From assembly GCA_963971425.1 (NCBI GenBank), contig OZ020524.1, positions 62,001 through 126,000 of the forward strand: DNA of 64,000 nt, in the 5' to 3' direction. The position numbers and the translations under genes are program-made. The DNA is from Bryoerythrophyllum caledonicum. Its lineage: Eukaryota > Streptophyta > Bryopsida > Pottiales > Pottiaceae. Shown piece by piece: positions 36,159 to 46,539 of the stretch. The notes under the pieces are model-generated. The model ran no database searches and was not told where the DNA came from. It saw only the letters and a program-made list of their open reading frames with translations. Positions within the stretch are counted from its first letter, which is position 1; every line of letters begins with the position of its first letter.

Positions 36159-39128
36159 TACATATATTCATTTAAAACGTAGAGGTTGGAGACCCTCTCT
36201 ATTGATACAGTTGAAAATCAATTAAATGATTGTTGTTTAGCTTTTCATGAGGTTCTACAAAGACTTGACTTGTAGTGGAAATAGGCATGAAAGAATCGAA
36301 CTAAGTTGGGATGGAGTGAAAGGAAGTGGTCCTTAATTCTATTTCCTATGGGTGTGGTCTTATTTCCATTGACCTCACTCAACCCCAACGCCGTCGATCA
36401 TACAATGCCCGTCGTTGTACTGAAAAGGTAGATACTACTCGTTCTAGGCGTGGTGACGGCTTTGAATAGTCATTGACTCTGAGAGCCAGTCGCCGAGGTG
36501 TGGCCAAAACCCAAAACCGCAGGGCTAGACACATAAGAATTCATTAGAAAAAGAACCTTGAAGACATGCACATTCGATTTTGGTTCCTTTGGAGGAAAAA
36601 CATCCCAAAATCCCATAAACCAAACGGAAAATTCTAAATGAATGGAATAAGCGGGCCCCACTTTTTCATTTGTAGACTACCTAGACTTGAAAAGCTATGG
36701 TTTTGGGTGCATGATGGGTTTAGGTGTCGACCACAGAAAGTCTACCAGCTGGCTCATCTCCACAACATGGATGAAAATAAAATTGGGTAGAATTGTTTCC
36801 TCCCTCCATATATGCACATTGCTTAACCCTATAAGGCCGATGAGCTTTTTTAGCCTCGAAGAATCTACGAGTGTTCTAAATCATGCAGAATAACATCAAC
36901 ACCACAAGGTACATAACATCAGAACCCCCACTCATGGAAATCATTGTCGCTAGTCTACGCTTGCACCAATATTCGCGGAGATTGTCGGAATAGATGCCCA
37001 TCTTCTTCCACCTCATTTTCATAGTTCAAGTCTTTAGAAGTTGCTAATGAGATTATGGAAAGAGGACCCGAAATAGGCCATAACTTGTCGGTTATGAACG
37101 GGTGAGGGAACAATGGGAATCATGAGAACAGAGAAGGAAGCGATGCGAATAGCGAAGTAGACTGCCTCCATATCAACCGGGTATCAACCGGGTATTATAA
37201 TATCAGAATAGTATCTTGTCTAAAATAAGAAGAGGACAACGGATGTGTACACTAGTCTTGTACATATCAGCCGAGAAGTGTGCATTGTAAACCACCAAAG
37301 ATTCTTTGTGCTCTCAAACGCAAGGAAATCATTGCACTATATAGTGTCCTCTTCATGACTAACACCTAATCGGGAGATACCCGTTTAATACCCTGATCAC
37401 ACCCAGGATGCGCTTATGATACTCGGTTGATACTAGGGAGGTGTTAGTGACAAGAAAACAATGTTGTAAACCTGGGAAGGCTGGCTGTACAAACATGGAC
37501 ATGTTGTGTCTATCGAGATTCGATCACATGCAGCTTTCACTGGTTCTGTAAGTGTCGGTGACTGCACGAGTATCACCCAGGTATCTCAAGGTCTCAGACT
37601 AGTATCAATTGTGTAGACCTAGATATCAGCCGAGAGGACTCATTTTGGCAACAAATAATCATCGCTACTCTGGTGTTGATACTTGATAATTACCTCTGCC
37701 ACCTTTTGCTGGAAAATGAAAGGAACAAATTTGGGAATAGGCGAGGGAACAGTGCAAACGGCGTAGGACAAGAGGCCGGAGGGAGACGAAGGGAGTCCCT
37801 TTTCATCTTCTTGCGTGCGACGCCAAAGCGCAGGCGCACCACCACATAGCCACAGATCCATCGCCGCACGCCATCAGGAGGTAAGCCTGCGCCGAGAGGC
37901 CTGTGAGTTTGAAGTTTGAGGTTTCGTGGGATCGCTGGTTTTGTGGTTTAGGTTGATCGCTGGTTTAGGGTTGATCGCTGGTTTCGTGGAATCGCTGGTT
38001 TAGGCTGCTCTAGGTTAAGTGTGTTTCGGTTGTTGGAAGCAATATGGCAAAAGGAGGCCGTGTTGGATTGAACAGAGAAGAAAGGAAGGGTGCCTTAACC
38101 AGGAAGTCTTAGTCTCGAAAAGTGCCCTACGTCACGGTTTGAAAGCGCGGTCACTTCTTGTCGGCAAACGCGTCTGTGGCGTGAGCGCTAGCATATTGAG
38201 CATCCATGAACTTTCTATTTATCTCCTGCGCCTCGCACTCTCTTGCTCACGGACGTGAAATCTCTCTCTCGATGTGCTTAATTATTCCAGGGAACGCTCT
38301 TGACACTAATTAACACTTAATTAAACTAGTTGCGAACAACTGTCGAGGTGCGGTTGCTGATCGTTTCTTTGCGGGGCGCAATCGTAGGATTGCAAGCACT
38401 TCGGGAAAGCTGAATTCCGACCTCCTTGGTAGCACCGTCGCAGTTTCCCCTCTCGGCTACCGCAACACGGAGTGAGAATGTGGACTTTCATGTCATGATT
38501 TGTTGTCGAGAGTCATGTGCGTGACTGTGACTTACGAAGTGGGGTACAAATGATTCACAGATTCAAACTGAGCGCAGGAGCAAGGAAAGAAACGTGGCCG
38601 GTACGTGTCGAGAGGCGCGAGGATTGCTTGCAGCTTCTCTCGAGATCGACGACATCGACCAGTCTACATTTCGACAGACCGACAACAATCGCCACCGGAT
38701 GTTATAACACCGATTGTGCAGACACCGATACCAGGTAAGCATTTGCCTACATACAGACAACAAATTTTTCTGTCATGCCGGAGGTGCACACCTTGTACTC
38801 ATGTGTTGATGCTACATGAAAGTCAATTTTATTGTGGAAAACTAAAATTCACAAGAGAAATTCTCAGCAGCTCAGCTGATGTGTACTAGCTTGCTGTGTA
38901 ACGTTGCATTCTTTTAGATTACCAAACAGTTTGACAGTGCACAATGAATACTTCATGTCCTATGTTATTCAACTTCTCAAACTTGTTTGAGCTACGGAAG
39001 AAAACACTTGTGATCATTTGCATGCGTTTCTTACTACAGCCATCAATTTGTACTAGGCCTGCCTTTTATTGTCACCATGTTTGTCTCATGAAACTACTTC
39101 AACTCATGTTGTTAGTCAAGATTCTGCG
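36159..39128. other. Intergenic region without a supported gene
   Basis: Imperfect copies of a GTATCAACCGGGTAT-like motif occur at 37.18-37.63 kb. A GC-richer stretch at 37.75-38.7 kb contains possible splice sites (AG|GTAAGC at about 37880 and 38736) and could be leader or upstream exons of an SR45a-like gene, but the expected first half of the RRM was not found. Confidence 0.4.
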
Positions 39129-39132
39129 TTAA

Positions 39133-40272
39133 CCCCTAAAGTCGAAATCGACCAGAATGTGGTCGCACTGTTTTCGTATTATCGTCAATATGTTTTATTT
39201 TTCAGGTGGTCGAATGCCGACTGGTGGTTGACCCACGCACACACGAGTCACGAGGTTTTGGCTTTGTGACTATGGACAATGCTGATGATGCTGATCGCTG
39301 TGTGAAGTACCTCAACCGGTCCACTCTTGAGGGACGCATTATAACTGTTGAGAAGGTCCGTTTCTGTGTCGTGAATGCCCTGAACTCAGTGTCGTCCCAC
39401 CCTTTTGAAACTTGTCGAGTCAAAGCGTCAGCTATTGAATGCTTCTGAGATATGGGGTTAGCCACTCTTGTCACGGATGGCTGGCTCTCAGTTACTAAAT
39501 TTAGATCGTACAAAGTTACAATTTTAGAAGATTGTAGAGTTTTCCCATACCTTTAAAATGACACCATTCATGCTTCAAAATTCCTCATACTTTAGGAGAT
39601 ATTCACGGTCAAAGTTTGAAAACACTGTTAGGGCATGCTGAAATCTGCCCAAAACTGCGGTATATGCTCATTTATTCTCAAAATCTGCCCAAAATCAATT
39701 AGATCGCAGTAACTCCAAAAATTCACCAAAAATTGAGATTTTACTTTTTTTCGAATTTTGTTTTTCGTACATGTAAAAGAGGTAGTAAAGCATGATCTCA
39801 CCGTCTGGATTTTCAATCCGATAATTTTTTACATGCCTTTTTAATTGTTGAAAATGGGCATTTGTATTTGTATTTCAGCATACCTCCATGTGAAAAATTA
39901 AGCATTTCTTTAGGTTTTACAGGTCCTATGAGGGTAAAAATTATACGGAAATATTCCTTACTCACATAGGAACAAGAATTTGAAGAGCCTCATGTCAAAT
40001 TTCCTTTCAAAATTGGTTTTTTTGGCCCCCCAAACATTAGTTTTCCATTCTACAAGGAAAAAATCTTTTTTTTCAACTTTGAACATTACGATCTCACAAA
40101 TGGAGAGGAATTTGAATCTAAGATTCGGTATGCATGTACATGTACAAGTTAGGTACTAGATCTTACGGTTACATACTCGAAAATTTGTCAAAAGTTAAAA
40201 ATATTCACCTTGCATTGAAAGAGGGCAGTTTTGAGGGTCTTTGGCAGTTTTGAGGGCTTTCGACTTTAGGGG
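39133..40272. mobile_element. piggyBac-like element, copy C (1140 bp, intact ends)
   Basis: Perfect 15-bp terminal inverted repeats CCCCTAAAGTCGAAA and TTTCGACTTTAGGGG, directly flanked by TTAA on both sides (39129-39132 and 40273-40276). TTAA target duplication and CCC-starting ends are hallmarks of piggyBac elements. There is no transposase. The element encloses an RRM exon near its left end. A stretch AGTCAAGATTCTGCGTT just left of the element recurs about 45 bp right of it (about 40321-40337). Confidence 0.75.
39206..39355 (+). pseudogene. SR45a/Tra2-like RRM exon (isolated)
   Basis: A 150-nt open exon of 50 codons preceded by TTTTTCAG and followed by GTCCGT. It encodes VVECRLVVDPRTHESRGF and on through RGFGFVTM (RNP1), DADRCVKYLNRS and LEGRIITVEK, the second half of the RRM of plant SR45a / transformer-2-like splicing factors. 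The first half with RNP2 is not found in the 2 kb upstream, nor are RS repeats downstream. The exon lies 73 bp inside a TTAA-flanked element, so it may be a captured gene fragment. The alternative is that it belongs to a gene running across the region. Confidence 0.8.
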
Positions 40273-40276
40273 TTAA

Positions 40277-41106
40277 GTGTACGAAAGTCTCTGCAGTACT
40301 CAGCAGTACGAAAGTTGTGTCAGTCAAGATTCTGCGTTGGTTTCACCTTCATTATTTTCAGCTCTTCATGTCCAGTTTTGAACCCTGTTGTTATGTAAAT
40401 GACGAGTTGTATTGCCTGGTATTTGCTTGATCTGGCATGCTCCCACTGTTTGTGAATGTTAACTGTAGAGACTTAATGTTAACTGTAGAGACTTAGGGTA
40501 CACTAATTTTAGGTTTTCATATGGTCTTTGTTCTCATGCTAACAGAGATGGATGCCAGTTTGCACTGGGATTAACAGATGGATGCCAGTTTGCACTGGCG
40601 TATGGAAAGGGGTGAACGAATGGGCACTCGTATAATCCTGAAGGTCCATATCTGTTAATTCCTCCATCTACTGCTTTTATTCGAGATAGTACTGATTAGG
40701 GTATCTTCCGTAGAGTTGCTGGAGAAAGTTCAGTATTGAAGCCTTGGAGGGGAGGATGAAGGCTTCTTTCTTTGGTTGCAAGACAACGCTCATCCGCGCG
40801 CAGGCAGTATACGAGTTCACCTTGGGATGAAATCCTTGTGATGTTGTAATTTTTTGTAAGTTGGGAGTTGGTAGGTTTTCAAGTTGTAGAGTTTTGGCGA
40901 CTCATCTTAGTTTTGAGTTTCAAATAGTGATTGGATTACGATTCAAAGAGGGGACATTTTGTCACTGAAGCAGCTCCTTTGTGTGACATACCTCAAGCCA
41001 TTTGTTTGAAGATTCAAGAGGCTCTAAAGAATGGAAACCAGGTAGGTAGACTCCTACGGAACTTGCAATTTGAATGAATTTTGTAATTTCTCATTCATAT
41101 AATTAG
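40277..41106. other. Intergenic; short tandem duplications
   Basis: No gene recognised. Two small tandem duplications: a 21-bp unit TGTTAACTGTAGAGACTTA.. near 40457-40498 and a unit containing GATGCCAGTTTGCACTGG near 40550-40600. Confidence 0.5.
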
Positions 41107-41826
41107 TGCATATTCAGCTCGAGTTGAGCTGAATATGCACAATTGGTTGATCACGAGGTGCATATTCAGCTCGGGTAGAGCTGAATGTGCACGTGTAGTT
41201 TTGAATGATGTGCATATTCAGCTCGGGTAGAGCTGAATGTGTACGTTTAGTTTTGAATGATGTGCATATTCAGCTCGATTCGAGCTGAATGTGCAACATA
41301 TGATGAGCTTTGTGTGCACATTCAGCTCGGGTAGAGCTGAATGTGCAGTGTATGATGAGCTTTGAGTGCACATTCAGCTCGACTCGAGCTGAATATGCAC
41401 CTCCGGCTCATTAGTATGTACGCAAATGATTTATCATAATGTGCACATTCAGCTAGAGTTGAGCTGAATGTGCATCTTAATTTCAGCTATGTGTGCATAT
41501 TCAGCTCGACTCGAGCTAAATATACAGTCTCATGAGCTTTCTGTGCTCATTCAGCTCGACTCGAGCTGAATATGCACGTTCATTTCATTAGTTCCTGGGC
41601 GTTATATTAATATTGATCAGCACATTCAACTCGACTAGAGCTGAATGTGCACGGTAAAATAGGCTTTGTGTGCATATTTAGCTCAAGTCAGGCTAAATAG
41701 GCAATAGAAATGGTAAAATACTTCACACATGCAAGTGGTAATACAATGCTTAAAACTTTTTGACGAAACCACACCTGTGCAATTAAACGTTGTATTGCAT
41801 ATTCAGCTCGACTCGAGCTGAATATG
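41107..41826. repeat. Palindromic-repeat array III (upstream of the ParB/methyltransferase-like gene)
   Basis: About twelve copies of the same palindrome family as at 28.6 kb, separated by 20-70 bp of unrelated spacer. Some are near perfect (41107-41139). The centre alternates C or G, and the outer ends vary (CATATTC versus CACATTC). The last copy ends about 80 bp before the ATG at 41908. Confidence 0.93.
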
Positions 41827-43348
41827 CATACTTGAGAAAAAACTATAATGCATTAAGTACGCATAGTCAAATCTGACTTCACTTATGGACTCCACTGCAG
41901 AAATCCAATGAACGACGAAGAGGTCTTGGAGCAATACTATAAACCCACAAGTATTGTGATCGAGTCCGACGACGGAGAGGAGCACGAGTTACTCAACTGT
42001 TACGAGCTTCGAGATCCAGAGAGGCATGAGGCGTGGGGGTTCGAACATATCGGTCACTCTAATAGCATGGTGTTGACTCACAAATTTCAAGGCATGGATA
42101 TGTTCTTGCACGTTTCACCGAATGAGAAGATAATCGAGTTTGACCACCACAAGAAGTTCCTCGTAGTTAAAAGTGAGACGACAACTGAAAGCAGACTTCA
42201 ATACACGGTTCTCATCGACTGCATGACTCAAGTCTTCAGCCTTGATCCATTTCTCGACAGTATTGAGAACTCAATGTTTGAGTCGATAAAGAAGGACATC
42301 CTCAAACAACAGGACGAAGATTACTGGAAGAGCAACACTGGTGGGCCTCTTCGCGCTAAAGCTTTGTCATCAAAGTTGACAAGTCTCCTCCATGCAATGG
42401 CGATGAAGGTTCTTCGAAACTCGCAGACCTCATCCGAGATGACTCCGGTGAAGGTCTCTCGTAGGACCGAGAGTGGCAACGTTAGCCAAGGCGGTAACAC
42501 TGGACAGAGGACTGCAGCGGCTCGAATTGGCAAGGTTAATCCGAGGAAGTCGTTGTCTACAGACCCAACGCCACCGAAGAGGCAACGTCGATCACTTGCT
42601 CCGGAGGCTCCAACTCGAAGAGCACTAAAATCTAGTGCAAGAAACCAAGAAGTTGGTAAGCCAGACGTTGAGGCCAGCATCGTCTCTGCGATCACCGATC
42701 TGCCCCACGAGTTGCGTCCTGGAGAAGCCATTGATTACGGGAATGCATCCGAGGTGTACAAAAAGTTTTGGACAGATTGATAGGACTGCTTCCTCTACGA
42801 CCCCGACATGAAGAAGGAGCTGGACGTGCGGCAGTTATCACCAGCTCCAGAGGACTGGACAATTTGGGCCTTTGAGAAGAAGGGCATGGATGTGATAATG
42901 AATTACCTCATCCACATGCCCGATAAGTCCATCAAGCAGACGCTTTGCGTAATGCCGATAACAAACGAGAAGCCTGATGGAGACTGGGAAGACATTCGAA
43001 AGGGGAAGTTCTACATCATAAATGGCCAACATAGCGTGGCGGCAAGCTTAGCGATGATGGCGGATGAATCTATTGACGAGACCACAGTGAGGCACTTTCG
43101 AGTGTGGAAGTGCTTTGTCGTATGGTCCGATGACAAAGAGAAGCTGCGTAAGATCTCGGCATTCTACAACCGAGTCAATCACTTGTCCATCTTCAAGCCA
43201 ACGTGGTCGACCAACATCCTATCTGCACGGTCGACATGGACCAATCTAGGTCGCCCAACACCACCATAGAAGAAGAATACGCCGGGTGGCCGTGGAGCTC
43301 CAAGAGCCAACAACAAGGCATATAAGGTTAGCAATCCTGATTGAGATT

Positions 43349-43424
43349 GCATATTCAGCTCGACTCGAGCTGAATATGCAAACCTTTGCGAATGCATATT
43401 CAGCTCGAGTCAAGCTGAATATGC
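43349..43424. repeat. Two palindromic repeats inside intron 1
   Basis: Two copies (43349-43380 and 43393-43424) inside the 154-nt GT...AG intron 43327-43480 of the methyltransferase-like gene. They make up about 40 percent of the intron. Confidence 0.9.
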
Positions 43425-44869
43425 ACACCTATGTCAACAATTGTTCACTTTTACTAACACTATCGTTTTGCCTCTTGTAGGAGTTCATTGAGGCCATTCA
43501 ACGTCGGTTTGCCTACATTGACGTTGCAAAGAACCAGCAGTACGCTAGCAAATCTAGTCAGGTTCCTCATCTGGCTCTCTCAAATGAGGTCAAGATTATC
43601 ACGTCGCCTGATTCTACTTTCAATCTCTGGCGAGATGTGATGGCCGCAAGTGCTCAAGGCGACTTGATTGACGTTGACACCAACCCCCTTTGTAAATTCA
43701 AAGACAACCTGAAGTCGACGACAACGAAGGATGGTGGTCTGAATCGAGAGTTCTTTAAGTGGCTCAATGGCCTCACTGATGCAGATCATGTGAAGTTGTT
43801 GAACCACATTTTGAACCGCAGCGGACCAAAACGTTGACTCCAGTACCCAAAGGTGGTCATCAAGACACCAACCAACGTATTGGATAGTAACTACACGGCT
43901 TTGGAATGGATCGAGCGGCGCAAGAGGAAGAACGTCGTCCGTAGGGAGTTGCAGAAACTAAAGCCTAGTCTTGCATTTTTTTGATCCAAACAAAAATTTT
44001 GTTTCCGGAAACTGGAAGCGTTTTAAGCGTGAATATCACGTCTCATCCGCAACCATGAGGGTGCTTGTCGATCCACCTGGTGAGGCATTCTTCACTGAGG
44101 CGCGACAGCTTTGGAGCAAGAACAAGTCTGCGGAGGAGCTATCGCCGTACGCGAAAGCTTGGTTTAAGTTGTTCTTGGACAAACGCCAACACTTTGAAGA
44201 AGCGTCCGGGTCCGCATACATCCGGAAGTACAACATCATCAATGATGCGTTGGGTGTGTGGCCCGAAAACACATGGGATCCCCGCGGCGAAAAGCCTCGG
44301 CTTGGATTGATCGATTTCAGATCAGCTCCCGGGCAAGATTTGAAGCCATCATCAACGGTGGCTAACCCATTCTTCAAGGACTTCATGGAGGCATTGCGGG
44401 CTGGAGGCAGCCCTGGACTGACAGACCCAGATGTCTGGCTATGGATTTGTGGGACCAAGACAGAGGAGAGGCAAGTCTTCTCCATAACCGAGAAGTCCCC
44501 ATTTGTGGACGAATACGTGTCATATAGTTCCGCATACATTCCTGGTAAGTATGAGCGGCTCGATGATCTGCCGTTAGGCAACAGGTTGTCGAAAGATTCT
44601 GTGGAACTTCTTTGGCTAGTCCGTAAGCCATTATCTCGCCCTAACTTAGTTACAAAGGAGTATGTCTATCCGCTTCATGTTGCAAACACCAAGGCCCGCA
44701 AGTACAACGAGTTGGAGTATCGTGTAAACACTACTGAGTTCACGATGGAGTTCTACTTTCAAGTACTCAAAGAATGGTGCAAACCCGGGGACTTAGTCTT
44801 CTCTGCCTTTGGAGGCTCAAAGTTTCTTATTGCATCTATGGTAAGAATTTCTGCCGAGCTCTCCTGTTT

Positions 44870-44961
44870 GCATATTCAGCTTGACTCGAGCTGAATATAC
44901 AAGTGCTTCTCGATCATCAGTTCTGAGTTGCATATTCAGCTCGAGTCGAGCTGAATATGCA
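44870..44961. repeat. Two palindromic repeats inside intron 2
   Basis: Two copies (44870-44901 and 44930-44961) inside the 203-nt GT...AG intron 44841-45043, which interrupts the motif I region of the methyltransferase-like gene. Confidence 0.9.
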
Positions 44962-46293
44962 AGTAGTATAGTTTCATGGAATGCAATTATATGTCGCTTG
45001 AGTTAGTTTGATTGATTGCCAATGTCTCTGGTGTGCCTTGCAGATCGAATCTCTAGGGTGTGCCTGCATCTGCGAGACTTCTGAGAGTGATCGGTACGAA
45101 AGCAAGGCCAAGTTGGCTTTGTCTCTATGCAAAGCGGATTTCGTTGCCGATGGTTATCCAGTTGACGAGACAAAATATCCTGTTAAGCCCCCTCGTGGTA
45201 AGGGTAAGGGAAAGAGACGAGTTGATGACGATGATGATAATGAGGAAGATGATGATGAGCAACCTACTGTGGATGTTACGAGGTCAGATGTTGCGGTAGC
45301 TGAGCCATCGGACCCCGCTTCTGTTCGCGTTAATGAAGGCGCAGATACTGGTGCATTTTGTGCGAATGATTATGAGGATCTTGCTCTTCGTCGGTCCAGT
45401 GTGATTGCAGGTGGTGCTGGTCCATCCAACAATCGGTCGCAAAGTAGGGCTGATTCCTCAGATGGAAATACTGAGGATGACGTTGAAGTGATGGCTTCTG
45501 CACCATCGCCCCCGCACAAGCGCCAACGAACTCCTGTGACGGTTAACTCGCCCGTGCTATCGACGTCCCCTCCCACTACACAAGCCGATATGGCATTGAA
45601 GGTCAAGATGCTCTTAAAGAAGGTCGAGGAGCAAGAGAGGCTCAACCAAGAGTTGTCAAGACGGCAGGAAGAGCGCCAAGATGAGCTCCTTGCAGCGCAG
45701 AGAGCCGACATGGAGCGGACACACAAGCGATGATCACTTCTATGTTTGCAAGGTTTGAACAGATGTTGCCACCGCAGTCCAAGCCGATAGAGCACATTTT
45801 AGATGCAACTCCTGAGACGGCTGAAGGACCATCGTCTCAAGGCCCTCTTGTTATAGAGACGGTCCCCTCGTTTGGAGTGGCGTCTGTCCAACAGTCTTTG
45901 CTGACATCGGATCCAAAGACGTCTTCTCCTCTTTCACCGCCACAAGCGATAGCCTATGTTGGAGGCGAGCGCATGGTTTCCGCCGATCCCAGTGTTTAGT
46001 CAATCAATGTCTTTCCCGTGGAAGAGACAGAAGTTGCTAATGAAGTCAGCACGCCGAGCAACAATCAAGCATCTCCAAAACACTCTTCAGGTGGAATTCT
46101 CGATGAGAACTAGTATATCGAGTATTCTTGTTGTTGTTAATTTTGTTTCTCCAGTAATTTTCGTACATTAACTTCTGTTGTCCTCTTTTAAGACTACACT
46201 TAAGTTGAATTAAATGTACTGCAGATAAGTAGTAGTATATTTCTCTCTGTTTTGTTACGTTCAGTCCTTCTCCTAAAGTCATTGTTACTTCTA

Positions 46294-46326
46294 TTGCATA
46301 TTCAGCTCGACTCGAGCTGAATATGC
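46294..46326. repeat. Perfect 33-bp palindrome
   Basis: The best example of the family: half-site TGCATATTCAGCTCGA, a central C, then the exact reverse complement. It lies between the methyltransferase-like gene and the FCP1-like gene. A degenerate relative sits near 46433-46456. Confidence 0.95.
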
Positions 46327-46539
46327 ATTACTTTCTGTATATCTTGTTGTTCTCCCTCTGTGTGCATCATGTTGAAATTCAAGTTGTCTTCTCCCTTGTG
46401 TGCATCCAATTGTTGCGTACTCATACACTTGCACAATCAGTTAGAGTCGAGCTGAATGGTGATCATGTTTAGTATCAAGTGTCGTTGCATTTTTGGGGCA
46501 TGTTTTTCATAACCTATAATCAAATTTGCTGAATTTCAG

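Larger units (their letters stand above)
41908..46113 (+). pseudogene. ParB-like GQH domain plus beta-class DNA-methyltransferase-like protein (decayed)
   Basis: Exon 1 (41908-43326) has an unrecognised N-terminus, a basic middle, then KFYIINGQHSVAAS, resembling the ParB-like nuclease motif (GxH..A). Exon 2 (43481-44840) contains MRVLVDPPGEAFF, a motif IV-like DPP, then DVWLWICGT, ELLWLVRKPLSRP and KPGDLVFSAFGGS. The last spans motif I and continues in exon 3 (from 45044) as IESLGCACICE. The order IV before I is that of beta-class N4/N6 methyltransferases. The tail is acidic with a coiled coil (KKVEEQERLNQELSRRQEE). In-frame stops: TGA 42778, TAG 42781, TAG 43267, TGA 43835, TAG 45997. Frameshifts lie in a T7 run near 43970 and near 45730. 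Motif I has S and A where D and P are usual. Confidence 0.65.
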
